Source of the DNA: an uncultured Coprococcus sp.
Lineage (GTDB): Bacteria; Bacillota; Clostridia; Lachnospirales; Lachnospiraceae
Reading direction: 5' to 3'
Length of the DNA: 64,000 bases
Assembly (NCBI GenBank): GCA_934247115.1
Contig: CAKQIY010000006.1
Location: 30,736-94,735, forward strand
The position numbers and the translations under genes were made by a program. This document shows positions 28,201 through 37,830 of this stretch, piece by piece. Below the pieces are notes generated by a model. The model searched no databases. It was given only the letters and a program-made list of their open reading frames with translations, and was not told the origin of the DNA. Each line of letters begins with the position of its first letter. Position 1 is the first letter of the stretch.

Positions 28201-31200
28201 CTGATCCTGGACTGTGCTCATAACTGCCTTTGATATATCTACGATTTCTTTGGCTATCGTGAACACCGCGCTTATGCTTCCCTTGTAATTACCCTTACCT
28301 GTCACTGTAACCTCGGCATTGTCTGACTCTTCTACATTATTGTTATATACTACATCGTAATCCTTTCCTGCTTCAAGAACCCTGGCACCATCTCTGACTG
28401 TCACATCAGGCTTAACCGCTGCTCCTGTGTGAATCTGTCCTCCGATAGGATCTATGCTGCATCTTGAGAGATTTCTTGCAGTTATTGAGAATGCCGTCTT
28501 GATCTGTCCGCCATAGTTGCCTATGCCGCTGATGATCACATATGCACCGCCATCAGTTACATTGACATTGTTCTCATATGTAATTGTATAATCAGTTCCA
28601 TTTACAAGTGTCTGTCCATCTACAGTAACCTTGATTCCTGTAAATTCTATGCTGTCACCGGTAAATACTACAGTATCCGGTATTCCGCTGACCTGTGCAG
28701 ATGTGATGCTGTATGCACTTATGACAAAGCTCTTCTGAACACTGCCCTTATAATTGCCGCATCCTGTGATCACTGCCTTGGCCTCATCGGTTACTGCATC
28801 ATTGTCACTGTATTCAACTGTATAATCAGTTCCCTCTGCAAGTACGTTCTTGCCATTTGCAATTCTTATCTCTGGCTTTACAGGCTGTCCGCCATATACC
28901 TGATCAGGTATGTCAGCTATATCAAGCTTTGATATATCCATAGGTGTTATCTCAAACTCTCCATGGATCTCTCCTGTATAATTGCCCTTTCCGGTTATCG
29001 TCGCAACCGCCCTTGCTGAACCTGATGTAACCCTCAGGTTATCGCTGTAACTTACTGTGTAATCTGTTCCCTGGCTGAGCACCTGTCCATCGAGAACAAC
29101 CTTAACTGTAGTTGTCACCGGCTTGCCTGTATACTCTGCAGGATCCGCTGTTACAACAGCCTGGGTTATCTTCTTTGCTGTGATGCTGAAGCTCTGTGAA
29201 AGCTTTCCTGTATAATTACCTGTTCCTTCTATGGTCAGCTTTGCAGGATCTGTCACATTCACATTGTCAGTTGCTGTGATCTTGTAGTCCGTTCCCTCTG
29301 CAAGAGTTCTGCCGTTCAGTACAACTCTGCACACAGGTATCACTGCGCTGCCTGTATAAACAGGGCTGTCCACGCTCACCTCTGCCTCTGCAATAGAGGC
29401 TGCTGTTATCGTGTACTGTGCGCTTACGCTTCCTGTGAAGCTCTGTACCTCTCCAGCCTTGATCTGGATAGTAGCTGTTCCGACATTTTCATTATCTGTA
29501 TATGTCACATCAAACTTATCGAGTGCCGTAATGGACTTTTTCGTTCCATTTCTCAGAACTGTAAGTGATTTGACTCCGGCCTTTACCGCATCACCGGTAT
29601 ATTCATATGAACTTGCAGCAAGTTCAAGCTCTGCATCGGATATATCAATTGGCAATATTCTGAATGTAGCACTCAGCTCACCCTTATTCTGATCGATGCC
29701 CTTAACCAGGACAGTAGCTGTTCCGGCTTCAATATTGTTGGTGTATGTTACACTGTAATCCACGTTCTCAGTGAGCTTCCTGTCTCCAAGTGCCACTACC
29801 ACATCAGGTGTGAGCTCATCGCCAAAGTTGTAATACTGATCCGCAATCGAACCTATCACCGCATCTGAAATATCTATTACTTCCTTTGCTATGGTGAATT
29901 CTGCGATAAGCTCACCAGTATAGTTGCCCATACCTGTAACTATCGCTTTGGCATTCTTGCCAACCTCCACGTTATCTCTATATGCAACAGTGTAATCCTT
30001 TCCAGCTTCAAGAACTCTTGAGCCATCCCTTACCGTTACCTCCGGTGTGACAGCCTTGCCTGTATATATCTGCCCTCCTATGGCATTGATCTTACACTTG
30101 TCCATGCTTCTAGGAATGATACTGAATGCAACCTTTATCTGTCCGCCATAGTTATTCATTCCCTTGATAACTACATACGCCTTATTGCCATCTCCTGTTA
30201 CATTTATATTGTTTTCATAGCTTACCGTGTAGTCTGTTCCATATACAAGAGTCTTGTCATCCTTGACAACTGTTATATCATCGAACGTAATGGCATCTCC
30301 TGTATATTCAGCACTCTCTGCCACACCAGTAACTGTTGCAGGAGAGATACTTGCTCCACAGATCTCAAACAGCTTGATAACTGTGCCCTGGTAATTACCA
30401 TTGCCCTTTACTACTGCCATTGCCTCTGTGGTCTTGTCAACATTGTTGCTGTATGAAACTTCGTAATCCCTTCCAGCTACAAGCACCTTCTCGCCATCTC
30501 TTACAACGACTGCAGGCTCTATGTCCTGTCCGGTATATTCCTGTGAATCAATATCATCAACATTTGCATCACCAAGTGTCTTTGGTGTTATATCGAAGGT
30601 TACTATCAGCTTTCCTGTGTAATTGCCCTTGCCCTTCAGTACTGCTGTCGCCTTCTTCTCATCAGTTGTCACATCAATGTTATCAGTGCATGTCACCGTA
30701 TAGTCAGTCCCCTCTGTCAGGATCTTTCCTGCCACCTCAAGTACTGTACCTGGAATGATCGCTGATCCGGTGTACACCTGGGCTGCAATGCTGCATTTGC
30801 CTGATTCTATGCTCTTCGCACGGATCTCAAAGTTCAGTGTCAGACTGCCCTGATAATTACCTGTACCAATGATACTTAACTGTGCATCACTTCCTGCATT
30901 CACATTGTTGTCTGCCTCTACCCTGTAGTCAGTTTCCTCTGTCAGTTCTCTGCCTCCCAGAGTAACCTTTACATCAGGTATCACCGCAGTTCCTGTATAT
31001 TCAACATCTGCAACATTAACAATCGCATTCTTTATATCCAGTTTTGTGATGGTGAAGCTGCCCTCGGCTGTTCCTGTAAAGTTACCAGCCGCACCTGCGG
31101 TAACCGTAACCTTTGCTGTTCCTGCATTGATATTATCACTGTACTTTATTACAAATGATGTGAGATCTGTGATACTCTCCACAGCATCTCCGCTCTGAAC

Positions 31201-34200
31201 ACTGAGCTTTGTCACTGATGGTGTAACCGCTTCACCCGTATATGGTAATTCTGTTTCCCTAAGAGTTATCGCAGCCTTGGATATATCTGCCGGCTTTATG
31301 ACAAATGTTGTCTCAATAAACTTATTGTAATTGCCTGTTCCAGTTATCTTCACCGTTGCAGTTCCTGCATTTACATTGTCTGTATAATCCAGTATATAAT
31401 CCGTGTTCTTCTTGAGCTGTTTTCCATCAAGACTTACCTTGACATCCGGTGTGAGTGCCTTGCCAAATGCGTATGTCTGGTAAGGTATCGCCTCAACCTC
31501 TGCCTTAGATATATCTATGAATACTCGTCCTATAGCAAATTCTCTGATAACCTCTCCTGTATAATTGCCCTTACCGGTTATGATCGCTTTTGCCTTTGAT
31601 GAAGCCGTAGTCTCATTGATATTGGACTCATATGCCACATCATAATCAACACCCTTCACAAGAAGGTTTGTGCTATTCCTGATAGTCACATCCGGCTCTA
31701 TGGCCTTACCTGTCCATATCTGACTTTCTATCTCCTGCACATCACAGTCAGCGAGATCCTTTGCAGTTATAACAAAGTGTACTATCTTTGTACCAGTGTA
31801 ATTGCCTGTACCTGTCACGTTGAAGTATGTACCATCATCTGTTGTCACTGACTTGTTACCTGTATAGGTGACCTTATAATCTATACCCTCAGTGAGCACA
31901 TCCTCACCATCTGTAACTATCACACCTGTGAAAACAACATCTGCACCTGTATACGCTACAGATTCTTCATATCCGCTCACAGTGGCTGCCGCCAGTGTCT
32001 TTGGAACTATCGCAAATCCTGTCTTGGCTGTACCTGTATAGTTACCCTTACCTGTTATGATCACCTGGGCAGAAGTCTCATCAGACGACGCATTGATGTT
32101 GCCTGCATATGTCAGGTCGTAATCTTCCCCAGCCTTCAGGACTACATCTCCCCAGCTTACTGTCACATCAGGAGTGATCTCCTTTCCTGTGTATATCTGG
32201 TCTGCTATCTCCCAAATCTTTGCACCGGAGATATTGGCTGCTGATATCTTGAATGTTCCTGCTGCTGTTCCTGTGTAATTGCCATTACCTGAAACTATCA
32301 CTCTTGCAGTTCCGACATTCACGTTATTGTCGTACTCTACAGTGTAATCTGTACCGGCAGTCAATGTTCTGCCCCCAAGTGTAACCACGACCTCAGGTGT
32401 AAGTGCTTTACCTGTGTATATCTGTCCATCAGCTTCCACATCAGCATCCGTCATATCACATGCCGAGATTGTGAATTCACTGATGATCTCTCCTGTATAA
32501 TTGCCTGCTCCTGTGATCTTTGCGGTACCCTTGCCAACTTCTGTGTTGTTCTCGTAGGATACTGTATAATCTTTGCCCTCTGTCAGTGTTACACCATTGT
32601 ATGTAACCTTGACTGCCGGCTTCTGTGGAGTACCCTGATATACCACATCTGCAACCTCTGCTGCCGCAGCTGTAATGTCTGCAGCTGATATTGTAAACTC
32701 AGCTTTCACGCTTCCCTTGTAATTGCCGCCAGCCTTCGCTGTGACTGTAGCTGTAGCTGTTCCTGCATTTACATTGCCGCTGTAGCTGACATCAAAGCTG
32801 TCCATATCTGTAACTGACACATTACCAAGCTTTATGCTGCCCACCTTTGGCTGCTGAGCCTTTCCTGTATATACAAAGCTGTCAGAAACAAACACTGCCT
32901 GTCCGTCTGACACATCCAGAGGATTGATGATAAAGCTTGCCTTCTTGGTGTTGGAATAATACTTTTTGCCGGTAACGGTAACGTAAGCTGTTCCTACATT
33001 GATATTGTCTTCATATGACAGAGTGTAATCTACATTCTCTGTCAGAGTCACCCCGTCATATACAACAGTAACTGAAGGAGTTATCTCTTTACCCAGAGCA
33101 TAGGTCTGGGCTGGTATAGCAGATATAACTGCATCACTGATATCCACGATCTCTCTTGTTATCGAGAAATACACAGTTACTGATCCTGTGTAGTTGCCTG
33201 TTCCGGTGATAACCGCCTGTGCCTTATCCGTCTCATCTGTGTTGTTGCTGTACTTAACAGTATAATCTGTGGTCTCGCTGAGCATGGTCTGGCCATTTCT
33301 GATCGCTACCTTTGGTGTGATAGCCTTACCTGTCCATATCTGTCCCGGAATATCATCAATATCGCAGTCCCCGATCTTCTTTGGTGTGATCTTGAATTCT
33401 TTTGTAATGCTTCCGGTGTAGTTGCCCTTACCTGTTATAGTTACTACCGCTGCCTTATTATCACCAGTGACGTTCACATTATCTGTGTAAGTGATCGTAT
33501 AATCGTCGGCAGTCAGGACTGTTCCGCCTACACTCACTGCAACATTGTCAAATACAATGCCTGTGCCCGTGTAAGCTGCACTCTCCTGTATTCCTGTCAC
33601 CTCTGCATCTTCAATAGAGCGTGGAACAATATTGAAGTACACGGTCTTTGTTCCTGAGTAAACACCTGCACCCCTGATAGTTACCGACGCACGGACAGAT
33701 GATGTACTTACATTAATATTATCTGTTGCCGACTGAATGACATAATCAGTCTTCTCTGTCAAAACCGATTCGCCGTGTGTAACAGTCAATGAAGGTATAA
33801 TAGCTGTACCTGTATATGTCTGATCAGGAATGTCTGCTATATCTGCAGCATTTATATCTACTCCATTTATCTCAAAGCTTCCCTGTGCAGTACCCGTATA
33901 GTTGCTGTCTGCAAGTGCTGTGACGGTCACAGTGGCTGTTCCAACATTGGTATTATCCTTGTACTCTACACTGTAGCTGTCTGAAGGAACTTCGTGTCCA
34001 TCACTGCATACCACAGTCACTGCAGGTGTCTGCGCCTTGCCATTGTATGCCACATCTGAAGCTTTAACCTCTGCACCGGCTATACTCTTCTTTGTGATCT
34101 GGAAGGTAGTCTTACAAAATCCCGTATAATTGCCAAGCTGCTTTGCTGCAACCGTCACGGAAGCCTGTCCCACATTAGTATTGCTGCTATAGGTTATATC

Positions 34201-37200
34201 AAATTCGCCAAATGTGGTGATCCTCTTCACTCCGTCTATCATTATAGCTGACGGAACCGGCTCCACTCTGCTGCCAGTGTACTCTGTAGTTGTATATGGA
34301 AGAAGCAATTCTCCATCTGACACATCGAACTTCGAAATTGTAAATGTATAAGTCTTTGTACCCTTGTATTTACCGCTACCCTCTACAGTCAGTGTAGCAG
34401 TACCTGCGTATACATTATCTGTATACTTATATGTATAATCTACTCCGGCTGTCATCTCGCTGCCATCATAGCTGAGTGTAAATGAAGGTGTGAGTGGTGA
34501 GCCAAAGTTATACACCTGATCCTTAAGGCCTGCTATGCTGACCTTATCGCTGTCAGTTATATCTATAAATTCCTTAGATATGTTGAACTTCTTTGTAACC
34601 TCACCAGTGTAATTATCTCCGGCTCCGGTTATTACTACTGTCGCAATACCAACATCAGTGTTATCAGTATAGCTGAGGGTATAATCCTGGTCCTTCACAA
34701 GCTTTATATCGCCATTACATATCTGTACATCCGGTGTTATAGCATTACCAGTCCACAGCTGATCTGCCACATCATCTATGATGCATGACGAGAGCTTGCG
34801 TTTCTCTATCGTGAACTTCATGGTCTTTTCACCGGTGAAATTGTTGATACCCTTAACAACTACAAGGGCCTTATCTCCGCTTCCGGTAACCTCTGTATTT
34901 CCTGAATAATCTACTGTATAGTCCTCATCCTGTTTGAGAACATATATCTTACCTTTATTCAGTCTCTTGATCTCTACCGCAGGAGTTATCTCATGTCCTG
35001 TATATTCCTTGCTGTCAGACACGTCTGTTATACTGACATTTGTCGCTATAATATTTATCGGGAGTATTCTGAAATACTTTGTTACACTGCCTGTGTAATT
35101 ATCATTTGCAGCTGTTATAGTAACCTCCGCCTCGTCAGTTACTGCTGTATTGTTCTTGTATTCAACTTTGAAGTTGGCTGCAAGATCAACCTGCTTTCCA
35201 TTGTTTTTTACCACAACCGTAGGCTTTACTTCCCCATCAGTATCATATGTAACATCTGCTATATCAGAGATATCGCAATCCTCCAATGGCTTTGCAAGAA
35301 TATTGAAGGTGAGTACCTTTGTGCCGCTGTAGGGATTTATTCCTTCTATAACTATTGTTGATCTGCCAACATTTATGTTGTCAGTACGCTCTACAACCTT
35401 GTAGTCTGTGTTCTCTTTAAGTGAGTACACTCCATTTTTGATGCTGAGCACCGGCTTGATCTCCTCACCGGTATAATACTGATCCTCTATATCTCCATAC
35501 TCCAGATCTGCCATATCTCCTGCAGGTGATGTGATCACCATTGTGAACTGTTTTATACCTGAGAAGTTATTGGAAGAACCACCAACGATATATATCGTGT
35601 ATGTTCCAGTCGCACTTTTCAGATTGGAGAATGTATAGTCTGTTCCCTCAACAAGTGTATAATCATTGTACGTAACAGTTATATCAGGCTTGATTTCTTC
35701 ACCTGTATACTCATATTCATTTTTGTTCACCGTCAATATAACGTCGTCAGCTCCCAGAGACTTTTTATTGATGGTAAATGTCTTGGTTACCTCTCCGGCA
35801 TAATCACCCATACCGGTAAAAGTAACTGATCCCTTCTCAGATGTGTTCAGATTGGTTCCATACGAAACACTGTAATCCACACCCTTCACAAGAGTCTTGC
35901 CATTGTATGTAAGTTCTGGATCCGGCTTGATCTGTCTTGCTTCATAAATTATATCTCCAAGATCAGCTATATCTACGGTATTTATATTGATCTTGTCAGT
36001 ATATATCGTGAACGTACCGGTTACGGTTCCTGTAAAATTACCTTTTCCCTCGAGTACAATCTTGGCCGAACTGCCAAGATTGACATTGTTGCTGTAATCC
36101 TTTATCTCATAGTCAACACCCTCTGTGAGGCTTGTTCCGTTGATCTTGACCGAAGCAGGCTTCGGGGTTACAGGGCTTCCTGTATAGGCCACCTTGTCAA
36201 CAGTTATAACTGCATCCGCAATGCTTCCAGGAAGTATGTTGAACTCTACTTTCTTTGTTCCTGTGTAGTTGCCATATCCTTTCAGATTGAATGAATATTT
36301 TCCCACTGGATACTGTTTCTTGCTCAGATATCCCGACTTGTCAACAGTACAATCAGCACCAACTGTGAGTGCCACATCAAGGCCTGTATCCTTTACAGTT
36401 ATAGCAGAAGGCCATACCGCTACATCTGAACCATTTCTTGTCAGATACTGAACATCAGATACACTGACCTCGATATAATCTGCATTCAGATTTCTCGGAG
36501 TGATCTCAAATTCCACTGTCTTGGAACCTGTGTATCCACCTATACCTGCTATCGTCACACTTGCCTTTGTGTTGTCTGACACATTTACATTATTGTTGTA
36601 TGACAGTATCTCATAGTCTGTACCCTCAGTCAGAACTGTCGAACCATATTTCACAGTCAGACCAGGTGTCTTAGCATTTCCATCATATACAAGATCTGAG
36701 GCATCCACGCTGACTGTAGTGTCCTCAATATCCACAGACGTATCTCCAGCACTCAGTATTGTAAATGTCTTTACAATTTCGCCTGTGTAATGCTCACCAT
36801 CACCGGTTATAGTAACCTTTGCCTCACCAGGCTCCACGTTATTGGAATAATCAAGGGTATAATCCGTTCCACGTGTAAGCACTTTCCCATTCTGTATATC
36901 ATATATAACCACACTCGGAGTACGCGCTGTTCCTGTGTACTTAACGCTGCTTGGAATACTTATAGTCTGATCTGCTATATCGGCCGCATTGATTCCAAAG
37001 TAAAAATCATAGCTTATGTCATAGTTACCATTGTCTTTTGATCTTATCTGTGCAACAGGACCATTCAGTTTGTCCAGTTTTCCGGCACTTCCATTATTAT
37101 ACATAGTAACATCATAGTCTATTTTCTCTGTAAGGAAATCTCCGGTAGACGAATATCTTACATACAGCTTAGGGAATACCCCACCCTTCTGATATGTATA

Positions 37201-37743
37201 ATACTTGTTCTTATTGGCCGTAACAGTGAGCTTATTGATATTTTCTTTTCCATCTACATAGAAAAGAGACGCCTGCGTTATGCTCTTCTGTGTTATAACA
37301 AATGTCTTCGAAAGTGATCCTGTACACCCCTCAGATTCTATTCCTTCTATATGTACAGTTGCAGTTCCTACATTCGTATTGTTCTCATATGAAATCGTAT
37401 AATACGTTTTTGACAGTGGACTGGTCTTATTGATATCAGTCTTTTTATAAACACCGACATATGTATCGATATTTATCGGCTGTCCAGTGTATGTTACACT
37501 CCTCCCCCTGGTGGATATGTAACATTCATAATCCTCCAGGTCGATCGTATCACCGGCCAGACTGGCTTCCGCCTCTCCTGACCATTCTTTTGCATCAGTT
37601 GCCGTAGCAACTCCATCGCCCGACTGAGCTGCCAGAACTAACGCGAATCCTCTGATTGCACCATCCGTCTGGAACACCACAGACAAAGCCATGATGAACG
37701 CCATGATGAATGCAATCAGTCTTCTCCCATTTGCCTTTCTCAT
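22240..37743 (-). CDS. Giant secreted Ig-like (MBG-type) repeat protein with C-terminal FN3 domains
   Basis: 5167 residues in one open frame. A signal peptide (about residues 1-38, LIAFIMAFIMALSVVFQ) is followed by about 60 modules of 75-90 residues. The module consensus is YTGxxxxPxVxVxxGxxxLxxGxDYxVxYxNNxNVGTATVxITGxGNYTG, then a FxI linker; the xs mark variable residues. This is the MBG/YDG style of bacterial Ig-like domain; the family name is from memory. Four fibronectin type III domains occupy about the last 370 residues (starting PAKVKGLKASG). No LPXTG motif, C-terminal membrane helix, SLH or choline-binding repeats are visible, so how it stays on the cell is unclear. Sortase and LCP genes lie upstream. 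A long fibrous adhesin or matrix protein is the likely role. Confidence 0.9.
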   Translation of the reverse strand: MRKANGRRLIAFIMAFIMALSVVFQTDGAIRGFALVLAAQSGDGVATATDAKEWSGEAEASLAGDTIDLEDYECYISTRGRSVTYTGQPINIDTYVGVYKKTDINKTSPLSKTYYTISYENNTNVGTATVHIEGIESEGCTGSLSKTFVITQKSITQASLFYVDGKENINKLTVTANKNKYYTYQKGGVFPKLYVRYSSTGDFLTEKIDYDVTMYNNGSAGKLDKLNGPVAQIRSKDNGNYDISYDFYFGINAADIADQTISIPSSVKYTGTARTPSVVIYDIQNGKVLTRGTDYTLDYSNNVEPGEAKVTITGDGEHYTGEIVKTFTILSAGDTSVDIEDTTVSVDASDLVYDGNAKTPGLTVKYGSTVLTEGTDYEILSYNNNVNVSDNTKASVTIAGIGGYTGSKTVEFEITPRNLNADYIEVSVSDVQYLTRNGSDVAVWPSAITVKDTGLDVALTVGADCTVDKSGYLSKKQYPVGKYSFNLKGYGNYTGTKKVEFNILPGSIADAVITVDKVAYTGSPVTPKPASVKINGTSLTEGVDYEIKDYSNNVNLGSSAKIVLEGKGNFTGTVTGTFTIYTDKININTVDIADLGDIIYEARQIKPDPELTYNGKTLVKGVDYSVSYGTNLNTSEKGSVTFTGMGDYAGEVTKTFTINKKSLGADDVILTVNKNEYEYTGEEIKPDITVTYNDYTLVEGTDYTFSNLKSATGTYTIYIVGGSSNNFSGIKQFTMVITSPAGDMADLEYGDIEDQYYTGEEIKPVLSIKNGVYSLKENTDYKVVERTDNINVGRSTIVIEGINPYSGTKVLTFNILAKPLEDCDISDIADVTYDTDGEVKPTVVVKNNGKQVDLAANFKVEYKNNTAVTDEAEVTITAANDNYTGSVTKYFRILPINIIATNVSITDVSDSKEYTGHEITPAVEIKRLNKGKIYVLKQDEDYTVDYSGNTEVTGSGDKALVVVKGINNFTGEKTMKFTIEKRKLSSCIIDDVADQLWTGNAITPDVQICNGDIKLVKDQDYTLSYTDNTDVGIATVVITGAGDNYTGEVTKKFNISKEFIDITDSDKVSIAGLKDQVYNFGSPLTPSFTLSYDGSEMTAGVDYTYKYTDNVYAGTATLTVEGSGKYKGTKTYTFTISKFDVSDGELLLPYTTTEYTGSRVEPVPSAIMIDGVKRITTFGEFDITYSSNTNVGQASVTVAAKQLGNYTGFCKTTFQITKKSIAGAEVKASDVAYNGKAQTPAVTVVCSDGHEVPSDSYSVEYKDNTNVGTATVTVTALADSNYTGTAQGSFEINGVDINAADIADIPDQTYTGTAIIPSLTVTHGESVLTEKTDYVIQSATDNINVSTSSVRASVTIRGAGVYSGTKTVYFNIVPRSIEDAEVTGIQESAAYTGTGIVFDNVAVSVGGTVLTADDYTITYTDNVNVTGDNKAAVVTITGKGNYTGSITKEFKITPKKIGDCDIDDIPGQIWTGKAITPKVAIRNGQTMLSETTDYTVKYSNNTDETDKAQAVITGTGNYTGSVTVYFSITREIVDISDAVISAIPAQTYALGKEITPSVTVVYDGVTLTENVDYTLSYEDNINVGTAYVTVTGKKYYSNTKKASFIINPLDVSDGQAVFVSDSFVYTGKAQQPKVGSIKLGNVSVTDMDSFDVSYSGNVNAGTATATVTAKAGGNYKGSVKAEFTISAADITAAAAEVADVVYQGTPQKPAVKVTYNGVTLTEGKDYTVSYENNTEVGKGTAKITGAGNYTGEIISEFTISACDMTDADVEADGQIYTGKALTPEVVVTLGGRTLTAGTDYTVEYDNNVNVGTARVIVSGNGNYTGTAAGTFKISAANISGAKIWEIADQIYTGKEITPDVTVSWGDVVLKAGEDYDLTYAGNINASSDETSAQVIITGKGNYTGTAKTGFAIVPKTLAAATVSGYEESVAYTGADVVFTGVIVTDGEDVLTEGIDYKVTYTGNKSVTTDDGTYFNVTGTGNYTGTKIVHFVITAKDLADCDVQEIESQIWTGKAIEPDVTIRNSTNLLVKGVDYDVAYESNINETTASSKAKAIITGKGNYTGEVIREFAIGRVFIDISKAEVEAIPYQTYAFGKALTPDVKVSLDGKQLKKNTDYILDYTDNVNAGTATVKITGTGNYNKFIETTFVIKPADISKAAITLRETELPYTGEAVTPSVTKLSVQSGDAVESITDLTSFVIKYSDNINAGTAKVTVTAGAAGNFTGTAEGSFTITKLDIKNAIVNVADVEYTGTAVIPDVKVTLGGRELTEETDYRVEADNNVNAGSDAQLSIIGTGNYQGSLTLNFEIRAKSIESGKCSIAAQVYTGSAIIPGTVLEVAGKILTEGTDYTVTCTDNIDVTTDEKKATAVLKGKGNYTGKLIVTFDITPKTLGDANVDDIDSQEYTGQDIEPAVVVRDGEKVLVAGRDYEVSYSNNVDKTTEAMAVVKGNGNYQGTVIKLFEICGASISPATVTGVAESAEYTGDAITFDDITVVKDDKTLVYGTDYTVSYENNINVTGDGNKAYVVIKGMNNYGGQIKVAFSIIPRSMDKCKINAIGGQIYTGKAVTPEVTVRDGSRVLEAGKDYTVAYRDNVEVGKNAKAIVTGMGNYTGELIAEFTIAKEVIDISDAVIGSIADQYYNFGDELTPDVVVALGDRKLTENVDYSVTYTNNIEAGTATVLVKGIDQNKGELSATFRILPIDISDAELELAASSYEYTGDAVKAGVKSLTVLRNGTKKSITALDKFDVTYTDNENVGTATIQIKAGEVQSFTGSVSAQYTITAASIAEAEVSVDSPVYTGSAVIPVCRVVLNGRTLAEGTDYKITATDNVNVTDPAKLTIEGTGNYTGKLSQSFSITAKKITQAVVTADPAEYTGKPVTTTVKVVLDGQVLSQGTDYTVSYSDNLRVTSGSARAVATITGKGNYTGEIHGEFEITPMDISKLDIADIPDQVYGGQPVKPEIRIANGKNVLAEGTDYTVEYSDNDAVTDEAKAVITGCGNYKGSVQKSFVISAYSITSAQVSGIPDTVVFTGDSIEFTGIKVTVDGQTLVNGTDYTITYENNVNVTDGGAYVIISGIGNYGGQIKTAFSITARNLSRCSIDPIGGQIHTGAAVKPDVTVRDGARVLEAGKDYDVVYNNNVEESDNAEVTVTGKGNYKGSISAVFTIAKEIVDISKAVMSTVQDQYYDFGNAIRPDVTLTYNGKELTRDVDYELVYINNFNEGTATIKANGINKNTGSVSETFAILPIDITDAEAALAQDVYEYTGSAVCPAVTMITVKRNGAAAAVTSMDAFEISYKDNVDVGTAVVEITAVSGHGFTGKFSKEFTISGVDITDAAIDVSPCEYTGLALTPDCSVTMNGRKLKSGADYKVSYSNNVNVGTKAMVTVTGTGNYKGTIVGYFEITARDLGKAEIGVASVVYTGKALTPDAVVTLDGEILNAGIDYEISYSNNINVTTAKSKAAVTIKGIGNYRGAVSGTFDITAKDISGAVISDISDQKYDGSEIRPNVSVTLGGEKLTVGTDYTVIYENNIEASDEARVIVAGKGNYSGTVEKTFVIKSVTLADAEVTGIPDRVVYTGKAITVGSIQVVLDDRKLSEDVDYTIAYENNINVTDSAKIRITGAGNYSGEISRIFSITAKSISGCSVDSVGGQLYTGKEIKPEVTVRDGSNILKAGTDYTVGYRNNVNVTTEDSPAEIKITGCGNYTGETVVSFAISKKLADISKAVISSIGDQLYNFGQPLTPEVTVTLAGKTLANGVDYALVYVDNTDEGTATVTAKGINSNTGSVSAKFKIKPVDISDGQLVLNADSYPYTGTAVKPQISSFTVKRAGVSVAVDNFDNLEIQYSDNVNVGTGKVTISALPGEGFTGSVSRTFTIVGTSVSNSVVRVDNGVYTGEAVMPEHTVTLGGRSLVEGTDYRADFSNNVNVTDGAVLTITGMGNYSGSTTARFKISPRKLTDADITVAPARYTGKALTPAVMVVLGGVTLVEDVDYTVDYSDNVNVTTDTEKASVTITGTGNYTGTAVEEFDITARDISLAEIKSIDAQSYTGNPVTPKLTVTDGQNELVEGRDYTVSYRNNTSVTTSAVVEVTGKGNYTGTASRTFVIGGADIADAEITGIRESVPYTGREITFAGLKVMYGDELLVNGRDYTVSYSGNKNVTDNAEIRITGAGNYVGSVIRYFAITRRSIDDCHVSEIPGQIYTGKVIEPEISVSYGDITLVEDVDYEITYSNNIEATGSGEPAKATITGKGSFTGTVYREFTITKDPINISGAKITAIADQEFAKKNITPAVNVTYGGRTLVEGTDYKVSYSNNYNVGTATVTITGYGSFVSSKTTTFVITRRNVSGYVMDLMKKSLTYTGKALTPAAAGIQSTDGTFVLDDDEIADFIVRYTANVNVGTATVTATAGSQSNYTGSVSAEFSIVPKALDGATAVAEATEYTGDEVTPVVMVTSDGVVLSADDYTVSYENNIEVGTAGIKVTGKGNYTGIITGSFEITARSIKNCSVVCSASAEYNGGQIVPVVTVKNGDRVLTEDVDYVLSYDMNTDATARAKVVVTGKGNYKDSVTRYFAITRKSIADADVAGITAKSFTGNPITQDMTVKVDGVILTQGTDYTVKYENNIHAGTAAITITGAGNYTDSVKKSFVINRVDISDTAVITGTENEVTYKGKAFKFDNVKVTWGRLVLQEGRDYSMTYQNNSGITMTRTSKASWTMKFYGDYKGSITKQFRIKAFDISNATVTGVKDKAYTGSAITQTFSVKIGNTVINPKEYSVKYTNNIKPGVAKITITGTNNFYGTKSVTFNIRPAKVKGLKASGETTKSLKLTWTKDKLVRGYRIYRYDTGKKNYVLVKTLTDTSYTLTGLSAGADYRYAVSSYVKTADGKLIFSDKTIVDTFTVPAKVKGLTYSTRSDKNITLKWNSVNGATGYSVYRKVSGKYKLVKNVTGTSYNITGLKAVTTYNFKVVAYKKRGSKKLTGAETTANIMTTPSAVKNLKVTARSSGSITLAWDKVSNADGYMVYRYSGKNAKLIKVISSMSRSRVVFVSSGLKGGTTYTYKVVAYKSVRGSRVQNPGTKITAVTTPATPLVTVSAQKGQATISWRKASGAGGYIVYMSTSQKGRYSRVATINNGSTTKYVKKNLKKGKTYYFKVVSYKKLGGKTYMSQYSTVKKITVK
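22243..23345 (-). repeat. Four tandem fibronectin type III domains of the giant protein
   Basis: The domains begin with PAKVKGLKASG, PAKVKGLTYS, PSAVKNLKVT and PATPLVTVSA. Each shows the FN3 pattern of LxWxxxxxxxGYxVYR, then YxxxGLxxGTTYxxKVVAYK. They form the C-terminal end of the protein. Confidence 0.85.
24910..34506 (-). repeat. Six consecutive higher-order repeat units inside the giant gene
   Basis: A distinctive module with Y(N/A/D)(F/L)G in place of YTG recurs, always preceded by a module of the form C-x-(I/V)-x-x-I-x-x-Q-I-x-TGK. Measured between equivalent codons, the units are 33097-34506 (1410 nt), 31468-33096 (1629), 29827-31467 (1641), 28192-29826 (1635), 26551-28191 (1641) and 24910-26550 (1641). 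The five later units each hold seven modules; the first holds six. A seventh, degenerate copy of the marker module (DQEFAKKNITP) lies at about 24910. Sequence between units has diverged, but order and length are kept. Confidence 0.88.
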
Positions 37744-37830
37744 TGTTTACTCCCGCCTTTCTTATATGTGTATATAAATACCTTTTATGGGGTCATTTAC
37801 AAAAGCGTAAAAAGCCCCTATTTATATAAA

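Noticed and set aside
22240..37743. Possible CRISPR array or satellite-type DNA repeats
   Set aside because: The repetition is at protein level with diverged DNA, in one continuous frame with a signal peptide; there are no short identical repeats with unique spacers.
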